From Bacteroidota bacterium (GTDB lineage Bacteria > Bacteroidota > Bacteroidia > Cytophagales > Cyclobacteriaceae): DNA of 64,000 nucleotides. Position numbers and translations under genes: made by a program. The stretch spans positions 23,005 through 87,004 of the forward strand of contig CANIVF010000010.1 of NCBI GenBank assembly GCA_947470895.1, read 5' to 3'. The notes under the pieces are model-generated. The model searched no databases. It worked only from the letters and a program-made list of their open reading frames with translations, and was not told where the DNA came from. Shown here piece after piece: positions 28,046 through 37,172 of this stretch. Position 1 is the first letter of the stretch. Every line of letters starts with the position of its first letter.

Positions 28046-29806
28046 ATGCAGAAATCTCTTTTGTTAAAATTACTCTTTGTCGGGTTTACTTGCATGGCAC
28101 TGTTAAATTGCAAACAGGCTATTGAGTTGCCAGCAAGCGATGCTGATAATGGCGGTTTGATTCTTCCTGTAAATTTTGAGGCATTGGTGGTTACCGATAG
28201 CATCGGCCGGGCAAGACATATTGCGGTCAACGACAATGGAGATATTTATGTGAAGTTAACCTACAACGATGCCATGCATGGTGCAGGTGGCACAGTAGCA
28301 CTTCGCGATACTAATCAAGATGGCAAAGCGGATACCATCGCCTACTTTGGTGAATATAAAGATGTGGGAGGTCTTGCCGTTGGTGTAACAATTCATGATG
28401 GTTTTCTTTACACCAGCTCAGTACGACAAGTGTTGCGGAATAAATTAACTCATGGAAAATTGGTTCCTGAAAGTGCAACAGAAGTTGTGCTTACCGATGA
28501 GGAAGAAAATGTGGCCACTAACTGGCATACCACGAAGCCGCTGGCTTTTGATAGTAAAGGTAATATGTATGTTCCGTTTGGTTCTCCCAACGATGCGTGT
28601 CAGGATATGAAGCAATTCGGCCCTGCAGGAATTCCTAATGGAAAAGGACTGGACCCTTGCCCCGATCTTGAAAATCATGCCGGCATCTGGAGATTCGATG
28701 CTAACAAAACTGGGCTCACACAAAAGGATGGCTATAAATTTTCCACTGGCCTCAGGAGTATTGTAGGCTTGCAATGGAATCCGGAAGATGAAAGCTTATA
28801 CGCGGTTGTCAATGGCATCGACAATTTTCATACGATATATCCGGATCTGTTTTCTTCCTGGCAAGCAGCCCTGTTGCCGTCTGAGTTACTGGTGAAAGCA
28901 ACCGATGGATCAAACTTTGGATGGCCGTATGCTTACTACGATCAGATGCAGGCGAAAAATGTTTTGCAACCGGGGTACGGTGGCGATGGAAAAATAGTAG
29001 GAAGAGCCAGTGAGTTTGATACACCCGTCATGGGCTTCCCGGGCCATTGGGCACCGATGGATGTTTTATTCTACCAAGGGAATCAATTTCCTGAACGCTA
29101 TAAGCAAGGTGCATTCATTGCTTTTCATGGATCAACCGATCGGTCACCTTATCCGCAAGCTGGTTACATGGTATGTTTTATACCCTTTGAGAATGGAAAA
29201 GCAACAGGGAAATGGGAAGTTTTTGCAGATGGTTTCACTGGAGTGGATACGGTAGTAAGTACAAGCGATGCAGAGTACAGACCTATGGGGCTTGCCACAG
29301 GACCGGATGGTTCATTATATATCAGCGAATCGAATAAAGGAAAAATCTGGCGGGTGATGTACAAGGGTGATAAAGATAATTTTGGTGATACAGAATTAGC
29401 ACAGATGGAAAAACGTAAATCAAGATCTTACATTAAAACTCCCGATGAGGAGCTCGATAATTTGCACATGGGCGATCAACTCGAAGGTAGTATATTGTAT
29501 GACACCTATTGCACAAGCTGTCATCAACAGGATGGTAAAGGCGACAACAATCGCTTCCCACCGCTGGTTGATTCAGAATGGGTAGCCGGTGATGAAGAAA
29601 AATTGATTAATATCGTGCTGAATGGTTATCAGGGAGAAATTACTGTGAAAGGCAAGCGGTATAATGGCATCATGCCAAAGAACACGCATTTGGATGACCA
29701 TGCGATAGCTTCTATCTTAACCTATATACGATCCAGGTTTGCAAAGAAACGAAATCCAGTGAGTGAGTTTCAAGTAAACCATGTTCGGAACACTACTGCA
29801 AAATAA
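28046..29806 (+). CDS. Quinoprotein-type sugar dehydrogenase fused to cytochrome c (lipoprotein)
   Basis: A 586-residue exported protein that likely oxidises an aldose or sugar derivative and passes electrons to its own heme. The lipoprotein signal ends in 'MALLNC'. A six-bladed propeller of the PQQ-dependent sugar/L-sorbosone dehydrogenase class follows ('ARHIAVNDNGDIYVKL', 'ALRDTNQDGKADTIAYFG', 'SGLRSIVGLQWNPEDESLYA'-type blades). A cytochrome c domain begins at about residue 480 with CxxCH in 'YCTSCHQQDGKGD' and axial Met in 'NGIMPKNTHLDD'. It opens a four-gene run with lactonase, Gfo/Idh/MocA oxidoreductase and an MFS transporter after a 215-bp gap that probably holds the promoter. Confidence 0.88.
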   Translation: MQKSLLLKLLFVGFTCMALLNCKQAIELPASDADNGGLILPVNFEALVVTDSIGRARHIAVNDNGDIYVKLTYNDAMHGAGGTVALRDTNQDGKADTIAYFGEYKDVGGLAVGVTIHDGFLYTSSVRQVLRNKLTHGKLVPESATEVVLTDEEENVATNWHTTKPLAFDSKGNMYVPFGSPNDACQDMKQFGPAGIPNGKGLDPCPDLENHAGIWRFDANKTGLTQKDGYKFSTGLRSIVGLQWNPEDESLYAVVNGIDNFHTIYPDLFSSWQAALLPSELLVKATDGSNFGWPYAYYDQMQAKNVLQPGYGGDGKIVGRASEFDTPVMGFPGHWAPMDVLFYQGNQFPERYKQGAFIAFHGSTDRSPYPQAGYMVCFIPFENGKATGKWEVFADGFTGVDTVVSTSDAEYRPMGLATGPDGSLYISESNKGKIWRVMYKGDKDNFGDTELAQMEKRKSRSYIKTPDEELDNLHMGDQLEGSILYDTYCTSCHQQDGKGDNNRFPPLVDSEWVAGDEEKLINIVLNGYQGEITVKGKRYNGIMPKNTHLDDHAIASILTYIRSRFAKKRNPVSEFQVNHVRNTTAK

Positions 29807-29856
29807 ATTTCAAGTGTAAGAGTATAGCGTGTCAATATTTTAAAATTTAAATAATC

Positions 29857-30981
29857 ATGATTGTGAAATCGATTCTATTCCTACTAATGAGTTGTTCTAT
29901 GGTAAATGCGCAAACACCTTCCAGCCCGGTTCTTAATCTATTGGTGGGCACTTATTCTTCGGCCGACAAAAGTCAGGGTATTTATGTCTACTCGTTTAAC
30001 ACAGAGACTGGTGAATTTACTTATAAGTCTGAAGCTACCGGAATTAAAAATCCATCGTATCTCGCCATTACACAAGATCGAAAGCATGTGTATTCCGTGA
30101 GTGAGGGAGATCAAGGTACCATTAGTGCTTTTTCATTTAATGCAGTAACAGGTAAACTTACTTTTTTAAACAACGCACCTGCAGGAGGCGCGGGCCCATG
30201 TTATGTTTCGGTGGATGATAAAAACAAGTTTGTATTTGCCGGAAATTATACGGGAGGAAGTATAACGGCTATTCCGATCAAAGCGGATGGATCATTAAGT
30301 TCGGATATACAAAACATCCAACATGAAGGAAAGAGCATTAAACCCAATCAGGAAATGCCCCATGTGCATGCGGCTGTGTTATCCAAAGACAATAAATTTT
30401 TATTTGTTCCTGATTTAGGTACGGATAAGGTAAACATCTACAGCGTTGATATTACCAAAGCCAAACCATTAGCTCCGGCAAATCCAGCATTCGCCAGTAT
30501 TGCTATTGGTGGCGGCCCACGTCATTTCGTATTTCATCCCAATGGAAAACATGCATACGTCATCCATGAAAATACAGGCGAGGTTACAGCCTTTGATTAT
30601 GCGAATGGAAAACTAAAAGAAAAACAAAAAGTCTCGATGGCTGTCGCTGGTTATGCCGGAGATATTCATGCTGCTGATATCCACATTTCCCCTGATGGAA
30701 AATTTCTTTATGGTTCAATGCGGGCTAACATAAATGAACTGGGAATTTTTTCCATTGCTAAAGATGGTAAGTTGACTTTCGTGGGCCGACAATCAACACT
30801 TGGAAAAATTCCTCGCAATTTTGAGATCGATCCAACCGGTAATTTTCTGTTGGTGGGAAATCAAAACAGTGACGAGATCGTCATTTTTAAGAGAGATAAG
30901 AAAACCGGATTACTTACTGATACCGGAAAAAGAATTTCAGTGGGTAAGCCGGTGTGTTTGAAGTTTGTGTCAGCGAATTAA
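29857..30981 (+). CDS. Exported lactonase, 6-phosphogluconolactonase-type seven-bladed propeller
   Basis: A 374-residue protein of the beta-propeller lactonase family (YbhE/Pgl type). A signal peptide (to about MVNAQ) places it outside the cytoplasm, unlike E. coli Pgl, so its substrate is probably an unphosphorylated lactone. Family signs are 'LLVGTYSSADKSQGIYVYSF', 'ATGIKNPSYLAITQDRKHVY', 'MPHVHAAVLSKDNKFLFVPD' and 'GGGPRHFVFHPNGKHAYVIH'. Its place 50 bp after the sugar dehydrogenase fits hydrolysis of the lactone that enzyme would form. Confidence 0.9.
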   Translation: MIVKSILFLLMSCSMVNAQTPSSPVLNLLVGTYSSADKSQGIYVYSFNTETGEFTYKSEATGIKNPSYLAITQDRKHVYSVSEGDQGTISAFSFNAVTGKLTFLNNAPAGGAGPCYVSVDDKNKFVFAGNYTGGSITAIPIKADGSLSSDIQNIQHEGKSIKPNQEMPHVHAAVLSKDNKFLFVPDLGTDKVNIYSVDITKAKPLAPANPAFASIAIGGGPRHFVFHPNGKHAYVIHENTGEVTAFDYANGKLKEKQKVSMAVAGYAGDIHAADIHISPDGKFLYGSMRANINELGIFSIAKDGKLTFVGRQSTLGKIPRNFEIDPTGNFLLVGNQNSDEIVIFKRDKKTGLLTDTGKRISVGKPVCLKFVSAN

Positions 30982-30994
30982 ATCATTGATCTAG

Positions 30995-32071
30995 ATGTCA
31001 GCAAAAATACGTGTATTGGTGGTAGGATGTGGAAACATGGGTGCTTCACATGCCACAGCATATCATAACATGGATGGGTTTCAGATTTGCGGAATCATGT
31101 CTTCGGGAAAGAGCAAAGATGTATTGAATGTAAAACTCGGTGGTGGCTATGATGTGTATAGCAACTATGAAGAAGCCTTGGAGAAAACCAATCCCGATGC
31201 TGTTTGTATTTCTACATATCCGGATACCCATGAAGGTTTTGCGATCAAAGCTTTTGAAAAAGGATGTCACGTGTTTATCGAAAAACCAGTGGCGGATACA
31301 GTCGCTGGAGCTGAGCGTGTGATGGCCGCAGCGATAAAAGCCAATAAGAAATTGGTGGTGGGGTATATTTTGCGTCATCACCCATCCTGGGAGAAATTTA
31401 TAGAGTTGTCGCATCAATTAGGTAAACCATTAGTGATGCGCATGAACCTTAATCAGCAGAGCCACGGATATATGTGGGACGTTCACCGCAGTTTGATGAA
31501 GAGCTTGAGTCCAATTGTAGACTGTGGTGTGCACTACATTGATGTGATGTGCCAGATGACACGCAGTAAACCAATTCAAGTAAGTGCCATCGGTGCACGA
31601 CTCACTGAAGAAATTCCGGTAGGAAATTACAACTATGGACAACTTCAAATTCGGTTTGAAGATGGATCGGTAGGATGGTATGAAGCAGGGTGGGGACCGA
31701 TGATTAGCGAGACAGCGTTTTTTGTGAAAGATGTCATTGGTCCAAAAGGGTGTGTTTCGATCGTAGCCAAAGATGCGGGTGGAAGTGGTAAATCAGATTC
31801 CATTGACGCACATACTAAAACAGAGTCCTTACGGTTTCATCATGCTGAGCTCAATAAAGATAATCAGTTTGTAAAAGAAGATACGTGGATCAACCTGAAG
31901 GACGAACCGAATCATCAGGAGTTGTGTAATCGTGAGCAGCGGTATTTTTTAAAATCAATTCACGAGAACATTGATCTGATGGATCACATGCAGGATGCCG
32001 TGAATAGTTTAAGAATTGCTTTCGCTTGTGATGAGTCGGTTCGAACAGGAAATGTAGTATCTCTTCTGTAA
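30995..32071 (+). CDS. Gfo/Idh/MocA-family NAD(P)-dependent oxidoreductase
   Basis: A 358-residue cytoplasmic oxidoreductase. The Rossmann start 'IRVLVVGCGNMGASHATAY' and the catalytic-site motif 'HVFIEKPVADTVAGAERVM' (EKP) are clear. The C-terminal sheet domain carries 'SPIVDCGVHYIDVMCQM', with the Asp and His used in the family's active site. Substrates are usually sugars, inositols or sugar acids. It starts 13 bp after the lactonase and ends 16 bp before the transporter, so it probably acts on the imported product. Confidence 0.92.
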   Translation: MSAKIRVLVVGCGNMGASHATAYHNMDGFQICGIMSSGKSKDVLNVKLGGGYDVYSNYEEALEKTNPDAVCISTYPDTHEGFAIKAFEKGCHVFIEKPVADTVAGAERVMAAAIKANKKLVVGYILRHHPSWEKFIELSHQLGKPLVMRMNLNQQSHGYMWDVHRSLMKSLSPIVDCGVHYIDVMCQMTRSKPIQVSAIGARLTEEIPVGNYNYGQLQIRFEDGSVGWYEAGWGPMISETAFFVKDVIGPKGCVSIVAKDAGGSGKSDSIDAHTKTESLRFHHAELNKDNQFVKEDTWINLKDEPNHQELCNREQRYFLKSIHENIDLMDHMQDAVNSLRIAFACDESVRTGNVVSLL

Positions 32072-32087
32072 TTTTTTTAAAGGAACC

Positions 32088-33374
32088 ATGTCTGCAACAA
32101 CTATAAAAAATTACCGCTGGATTATTGTCTCTCTCTTGTTCTTTGGAACCACCATTAATTATCTCGACCGGCAAATCATTGGTTTACTCAAACCTATTTT
32201 GGAAACGGAATTTGAATGGACCGAAACGGATTTTGCTCACATTGTCATGGCTTTCTCCGCTGCTTATGCCATAGGGCTTTTAGTTACCGGATGGTTTATC
32301 GATAAAGTGGGAACTAAGATTGGTTATTCCATTTCAGTGGTGGTGTGGAGTGTGGCAGGCATGCTTCATGCGGTTGCGAAAAGCGTTACTGGTTTTAGTA
32401 TTGCACGATTGGGTTTAGGAATAGGAGAGGCTGGTAATTACCCAGCTGCGATGAAAGCCGTAGCAGAATGGTTTCCAAAAAAGGAGCGTGGCCTCGCCAC
32501 TGGAATATTTAATGCAGGAACAAGCGTAGGCGTAGTGGTTGCGTTGTTAATTGCTCCGTGGATATTAGTAAACTATGGATGGCAATCTGTTTTTTGGATC
32601 ACCGGTGCGGTGGGTTTTGTGTGGCTGATATTTTGGTGGTGGCTTTATGAGATTCCTTCAAAACAAAAATATTTAACTCATAACGAGAGAGATTACATCG
32701 CGCAAGGACAAGACACTCATTCGCATGTGTTGAGCGGCACTACTTCTGTCAAGTGGTATAAATTATTTTCCCTTCCCCAGACGTGGGCTTACATCACCGG
32801 AAAATTTTTTATTGATCCTATCTTCTGGTTTTTTCTGTTTTGGTTGCCATCGTATTTCTCATCCATCTTTAGTTTGGATTTGCGCAAGCCCAGTCTTCCA
32901 TTAATGATTATTTATGCATCCACCACACTGGGTAGCATTGCCGGTGGACATATTTCATCCTGGTTCATCAAGCGTGGCATGCCCACGTTGAAGGCTCGTA
33001 AAATGGCTATGCTGATTTTTGCTGTACTAGAGCTCTCCATTATCGCGGCACAATTTGTTACTGATGTTTGGGTGGCGGTAGCGCTGATCAGTCTTGCTGT
33101 AGCGGTGCATCAGGCCTGGGCAACGAATGTGTTTACAACCGCATCCGATATGTTTCCCAAAGAAGCAGTGAGTTCTGTAGTAGGCATTGGTGGAATGGCA
33201 GGTGCCGTGGGTGGTATTCTTTTTCCAATGCTGGTTGGATATTTATTAGATACATATAAAGCAGCAGGAAATTTAGTCGGAGGATATCATGTGATCTTCA
33301 CATTATGTGGATCAACCTACCTGGTCGCATGGATCATTATTCATCTATTGACGAGGAAAGTTCATCAGGGATAG
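32088..33374 (+). CDS. MFS transporter, hexuronate/anion:cation symporter type
   Basis: A 428-residue twelve-helix permease of the ACS branch of the major facilitator superfamily (ExuT, GarP and relatives). Hallmarks are 'TTINYLDRQIIGLLKPIL' in helix 1, 'FSAAYAIGLLVTGWFIDKVG' with the G-x3-D-R/K-x-G loop form, and 'RLGLGIGEAGNYPAAMKAVAEWFPKKERGLATGIFNAGTSVG' (residues about 107-148). Such carriers import sugar acids with protons. It closes the four-gene run, making a sugar acid the likeliest nutrient of the module. Confidence 0.92.
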   Translation: MSATTIKNYRWIIVSLLFFGTTINYLDRQIIGLLKPILETEFEWTETDFAHIVMAFSAAYAIGLLVTGWFIDKVGTKIGYSISVVVWSVAGMLHAVAKSVTGFSIARLGLGIGEAGNYPAAMKAVAEWFPKKERGLATGIFNAGTSVGVVVALLIAPWILVNYGWQSVFWITGAVGFVWLIFWWWLYEIPSKQKYLTHNERDYIAQGQDTHSHVLSGTTSVKWYKLFSLPQTWAYITGKFFIDPIFWFFLFWLPSYFSSIFSLDLRKPSLPLMIIYASTTLGSIAGGHISSWFIKRGMPTLKARKMAMLIFAVLELSIIAAQFVTDVWVAVALISLAVAVHQAWATNVFTTASDMFPKEAVSSVVGIGGMAGAVGGILFPMLVGYLLDTYKAAGNLVGGYHVIFTLCGSTYLVAWIIIHLLTRKVHQG

Positions 33375-33420
33375 GTATTCGTTTTAATTTCAATCGAAGG
33401 AATCAACATTGGTAAACAGC

Positions 33421-34332
33421 TTAGTTTTTCCGATCAGGAAAGTGAACGGCCACTTCGGGGTGCATGGTATAAAGCCGATATTGAATTCCATCATGCACCA
33501 ATATGCCACTTGATTTGTTTTCTTTCATAATCGGATTGGATGCATATTTTGTCCAGTGAATTAAATCGGTTGATGCCGCTACGTTTGTACTCCATTCATG
33601 CCAGTCTTCGAAAGCTGTGCCATGATAATAGCCATAGTACACGCCTTCATGTTTTATAATCTGATTCAGCGCCACTCCGAATTGATCATACGCTTCCGGA
33701 CCTTTGGGAAGAACCGGCTCATCCTGAACATTCACCCAGGTTTTTAAATCAGTCGAAGTAGCCAACCAAATTCCTTCATCATTTCTCTCATAGAATAGAT
33801 ACCATAGATTGTTTTCATGCCAGGCGGTAGGTGTGCCATAAGGGCCAGCATTTAGTTTCTCTCCATTAGTCGTTCGGACATCCAACGAGCCATGATCAGA
33901 CCAATGAATGCGATCTGGTGACGTCATTAGGTGAGCGACATCATTTTTACCTTCAGCAAACATATAATACAAACTGTCCGCCTTCACCACCATCATATCC
34001 TCAACCCAGCTTTCGGCAAAGATTGGATTTCCTTCATAGCGGGTAAATGAGATACCATCTTTAGATGTGGCATAGCCCAGGTGCAATGTTGTTTCAGCGG
34101 TATCGCGAAATCCTGTGTACCAAAGATGGTACGTTGAATCTTCGCGCAAGATGTATCCGCGCTCACGAATGTGTTCGTCCCAGGTTTCAGTGCCGGTTCC
34201 AGTAAACACCGGGTTTTTCGGGTATGAAGAAAAGTTAGAGATAGCAGAAGGAAAAATGATCTCTGAATTCTTTGTTTGATCTGATGTGCATGACGCCATA
34301 GTGATGACGATCAGCACAAAAATATATTTCAT
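33421..34332 (-). CDS. Glycosidase-like five-bladed propeller lipoprotein (GH43/GH32-like)
   Basis: A 303-residue exported lipoprotein (signal MKYIFVLIVITMAS-C). The body is a run of blades with the glycan-hydrolase clan signatures 'YHLWYTGFRD', 'LGYATSKDGISFTRYEGNPI', 'DSLYYMFAEG' and 'WYLFYERNDEGIWLATSTDL', as in GH43/GH32/GH130-type proteins, with acidic residues in the expected positions (WVEDMMV). Exact family and substrate cannot be set by eye. It converges on the sugar-oxidation run, ending 46 bp from the transporter, and could release the sugar acid used by it. Confidence 0.75.
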   Translation of the reverse strand: MKYIFVLIVITMASCTSDQTKNSEIIFPSAISNFSSYPKNPVFTGTGTETWDEHIRERGYILREDSTYHLWYTGFRDTAETTLHLGYATSKDGISFTRYEGNPIFAESWVEDMMVVKADSLYYMFAEGKNDVAHLMTSPDRIHWSDHGSLDVRTTNGEKLNAGPYGTPTAWHENNLWYLFYERNDEGIWLATSTDLKTWVNVQDEPVLPKGPEAYDQFGVALNQIIKHEGVYYGYYHGTAFEDWHEWSTNVAASTDLIHWTKYASNPIMKENKSSGILVHDGIQYRLYTMHPEVAVHFPDRKN

Positions 34333-34405
34333 AATAATCAGCTTATAAATAATAAATCAACGCATTAGACTAACAGTGAAACGTCATCGTATGTTGTTCA
34401 AAGAA

Positions 34406-35995
34406 TCAACAAACCTTAAAGAAGGTCTTATTTTGAACTTCTTCATTCCCGGCCAGCATCGCTTCAATCTTCTTGGCGGTTTTGGTGATGGCTAGTCCAC
34501 CCAAGCCTGTGCAGCGCAATGTGTTGGGTATGGCATCACCTACTTTTTTCATGGTCTCAATAACTTCATCCAGTGGGATCACTTGATTGTAATCGGCCAG
34601 TGCCATGTTCGCACATGATAACGCTGTAGAAGCAGCCATCACATTTCGGTTGAGACAGGGAGCTTCCACGCGATCGGCAATCATATCGCAAATCATTCCC
34701 AGTGATGCCTGCAACGTCATCGATGCAGCTGCGAGCGATTGTTCCAGTGTTCCATTTTTTAATACGACAATTCCGGCAGCAGCCATTCCGGAGCCTGAAC
34801 CACATTCTGCCATGCAACCGCCCACTTCTGCTGCGAATGTAGCATGCGCGGCAATGAAAACACCGATCATCCCAGCGGCCAGCATCGCTTTCACCACTTC
34901 GTCTTCTGATAACTTCAAAGTATTAGCGGTTCCCATCACTGCCCCTGGCAATGCCCCACATGAACCGGCTGTGGGAGCAGCCACTATCACACCCATCGAA
35001 CTTTTTACTTCCATCATGGCAGAAGTATACATGATGATGTGATTGAGCACATCACCTTCTACCAGCGTTTTATTTTTCATCTGCTGATGGAAGTTGACCG
35101 ACTGTGGCCCCAGAATACGATCGGCATAGGTGGTTCCTTTCAGGCCGATTTGAATCGCGTTTTGCATGATGTGAACGATGGTGCGCATCTTCTCAAAAAC
35201 TTCTTCATGCGAAATATTTCCCCGGGCGCTTTCATAATGAATGGCTAATTCCCACAGCGAAAGATTTTTGCCTTCATTGTAAGTCAGCATTTCGTCACAG
35301 GTGATGAAGGGAACTGCAAGATTCTTACGAGATAACACCGGGAGGACAGGAGATAATTTTTTGATACACAATACGTCATCAAGATTCATCAGTTCTTCAA
35401 TAATTCCAGATGACAGATGTTGATTTGATTTTACTTCGATATAGATGAGATCTCCATGATGAACATTGATTTCATCGTAGGTAACAGCCTCTTTTAAAAA
35501 ATCAACAACAGCTTCAGGAGAGTTTACATAGATCAAAGTTTCAAAGAAATCTCCGGCCATAAAAACGCTGGCACCGTCAATTTCAATTACTTGAATCATT
35601 CCTCCACCGGTAGAAAGAGCGGTGAGCGTTCTTGTTTCACTGTTATTTCTTAATGTGATTTTGTAGGTGTTGGGGTGCGTGGCTCCTATGGGGTGGATGT
35701 CAATGGTGATTTTAATACCGGCAGCATCCACGGCTTGCAGATAATTTGGTAGTCGTTCGTCATACGCTTCCCAACCCAAAAATCCACCGAACAATCCCAT
35801 GTCCGAACCCTGACCTTTGTGTGTGGTGGCCAGCGAACCATTGGGGTCAAACTCAATGCGCACTTCCTTAATATCTCCATCCATCAGATCGCGGCAGAGC
35901 CTACCAATGCGCAATGAAGCTGCACAATGCGAACTGGAAGGGCCTCTCATGACCGGGCCAATAACATCGTTGAAAATACTTGGGTAACTTTCCAT
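34406..35995 (-). CDS. sdaA: L-serine ammonia-lyase, single-chain iron-sulfur type
   Basis: Deaminates L-serine to pyruvate and ammonia with a [4Fe-4S] cluster. The 529 residues join the beta-type N-terminal domain ('DVIGPVMRGPSSSHCAASLR') and the alpha-type catalytic domain. Cluster-region cysteines are visible in 'PTAGSCGALPGAVMGTAN', 'GGCMAECGSGSGMAAAG' and 'ICDMIADRVEAPCLNRN'. The C-terminus ends in Cys (FFKVC), as in enzymes where the tail Cys loads the cluster. It stands alone between the glycosidase and the divergent TauE/SafE gene. Confidence 0.93.
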   Translation of the reverse strand: MESYPSIFNDVIGPVMRGPSSSHCAASLRIGRLCRDLMDGDIKEVRIEFDPNGSLATTHKGQGSDMGLFGGFLGWEAYDERLPNYLQAVDAAGIKITIDIHPIGATHPNTYKITLRNNSETRTLTALSTGGGMIQVIEIDGASVFMAGDFFETLIYVNSPEAVVDFLKEAVTYDEINVHHGDLIYIEVKSNQHLSSGIIEELMNLDDVLCIKKLSPVLPVLSRKNLAVPFITCDEMLTYNEGKNLSLWELAIHYESARGNISHEEVFEKMRTIVHIMQNAIQIGLKGTTYADRILGPQSVNFHQQMKNKTLVEGDVLNHIIMYTSAMMEVKSSMGVIVAAPTAGSCGALPGAVMGTANTLKLSEDEVVKAMLAAGMIGVFIAAHATFAAEVGGCMAECGSGSGMAAAGIVVLKNGTLEQSLAAASMTLQASLGMICDMIADRVEAPCLNRNVMAASTALSCANMALADYNQVIPLDEVIETMKKVGDAIPNTLRCTGLGGLAITKTAKKIEAMLAGNEEVQNKTFFKVC

Positions 35996-36149
35996 GCTTC
36001 AAAATTTTATTAAGAACCTATTTTATTACGAAGAAAAACGAAGGCAACTACGACACCCATCGAGCAATATTTTTATGATTTGTATACGAACGGCTATTAA
36101 AGATATTGAATTTATACCATTCTTTGTAGCTTGACAAATTGAATCAACA

Positions 36150-37031
36150 ATGATGGTAACTATTATTTGGGTTGTATTTGTAATACTGGCGCTTTGGATT
36201 GGCGTTGTGTTGGTGCGAGATTTTTTAAAACACCGCCACAACCTGGAAAATAATAGTTGGACGAAGACCGGCTTCATCGGCTTTGTAGGAAATTTTTTCG
36301 ATACACTGGGTATCGGTTCATTCGCCATAGAAACCGCACTCTTTAAATTTATGAAACAGTCTGAGGACAGATTGATTCCGGGAACGCTCAATGTTGCCAA
36401 TGCAATACCCACGGTAGCGCAGGCCATCATATTTATACAGATTGTTGAAGTAGAACCGATCACCTTAGTGCTGATGTTAGCAGCTGCCGGTGCTGGCGCT
36501 GTGTTAGGTGCCGGTATCGTATCTAAATTTTCTGAGGGTAGAATCCGGCTGGTGATGGGCATTGCTCTTTTTATTACCGCCATGTTTATGACGGCCACAA
36601 AATTAAATTTGATAGAAGGCGGTGGCGATGCCATCGGGCTGGAAGGTTATAAACTAGCCATTGCTGTAGTCGTCAACTTTATTCTGGGTGCCTTAATGAC
36701 CGCTGGTATCGGGCTTTATGCTCCTTGTATGGCGTTGGTATTTGCTTTGGGCATGTCACCTACCGTTGCTTTTCCTATTATGATGGGTTCTTGTGCGGTG
36801 CTGATGCCCATGGCCTCTTTTAAATTTATTAAAGAAGGATTTTATAATCGCAGGGCTTCATTCATGATTATGATTACTGGCGTGATTGGCGTATTGATCG
36901 CGGCATTTTTCGTAAAGTCTCTGCCGATGGATACGTTGCGATGGCTCGTGATCGCGGTGATCATTTACACTGCAATTGTGATGCTACGTGCAGCATCTAA
37001 ATCTAATGATGAAACTTCACAAGCGAAGTAA
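36150..37031 (+). CDS. TauE/SafE-family membrane exporter
   Basis: A 293-residue integral membrane protein with about eight hydrophobic segments. TauE/SafE traits are the repeated half structure 'GFVGNFFDTLGIGSFAIETA' and, in the second half, 'LGALMTAGIGLYAPCMALVF' with the conserved G-x-G-x-x-xP/S pattern, and 'FPIMMGSCAVLMPMASFKFI'. The family exports sulfite, sulfoacetate or other organic anions; the substrate here is not shown by neighbours. It is divergent from sdaA and convergent with the S10 peptidase. Confidence 0.85.
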   Translation: MMVTIIWVVFVILALWIGVVLVRDFLKHRHNLENNSWTKTGFIGFVGNFFDTLGIGSFAIETALFKFMKQSEDRLIPGTLNVANAIPTVAQAIIFIQIVEVEPITLVLMLAAAGAGAVLGAGIVSKFSEGRIRLVMGIALFITAMFMTATKLNLIEGGGDAIGLEGYKLAIAVVVNFILGALMTAGIGLYAPCMALVFALGMSPTVAFPIMMGSCAVLMPMASFKFIKEGFYNRRASFMIMITGVIGVLIAAFFVKSLPMDTLRWLVIAVIIYTAIVMLRAASKSNDETSQAK

Positions 37032-37123
37032 TTAGCGTTTTCGGTGTGCTCATTGCAGCACCTTAAACATATCGGTACTACGATGCGAACGTAGCCAGTT
37101 ATTCATCTTATACTATACATGAA

Positions 37124-37150
37124 AACAGAGAGGATATTCTCCTCTCTGTT
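37124..37150. terminator. Hairpin terminator between convergent genes
   Basis: AACAGAGAGGA, loop TATTC, TCCTCTCTGTT: an 11-bp perfect stem between the TauE/SafE gene (+) and the S10 peptidase gene (-). The minus side is followed by TTTTC and the plus side by GTGTGATCTCTTTTT, so the T-runs are weak; it may serve both transcripts. Confidence 0.65.
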
Positions 37151-37172
37151 GTGTGATCTCTTTTTGGAATTA

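Noticed and set aside
36026..36634. Long minus-strand open frame of 202 codons
   Set aside because: It is the antisense shadow of the TauE/SafE gene; its product is low-complexity (Ser/Ile/Thr/Pro-rich) and has no start context or homology.
37124..37150. A transposon end or attachment site
   Set aside because: The 11-bp palindrome lies between two convergent stops and has no second copy; a terminator is the simpler reading.
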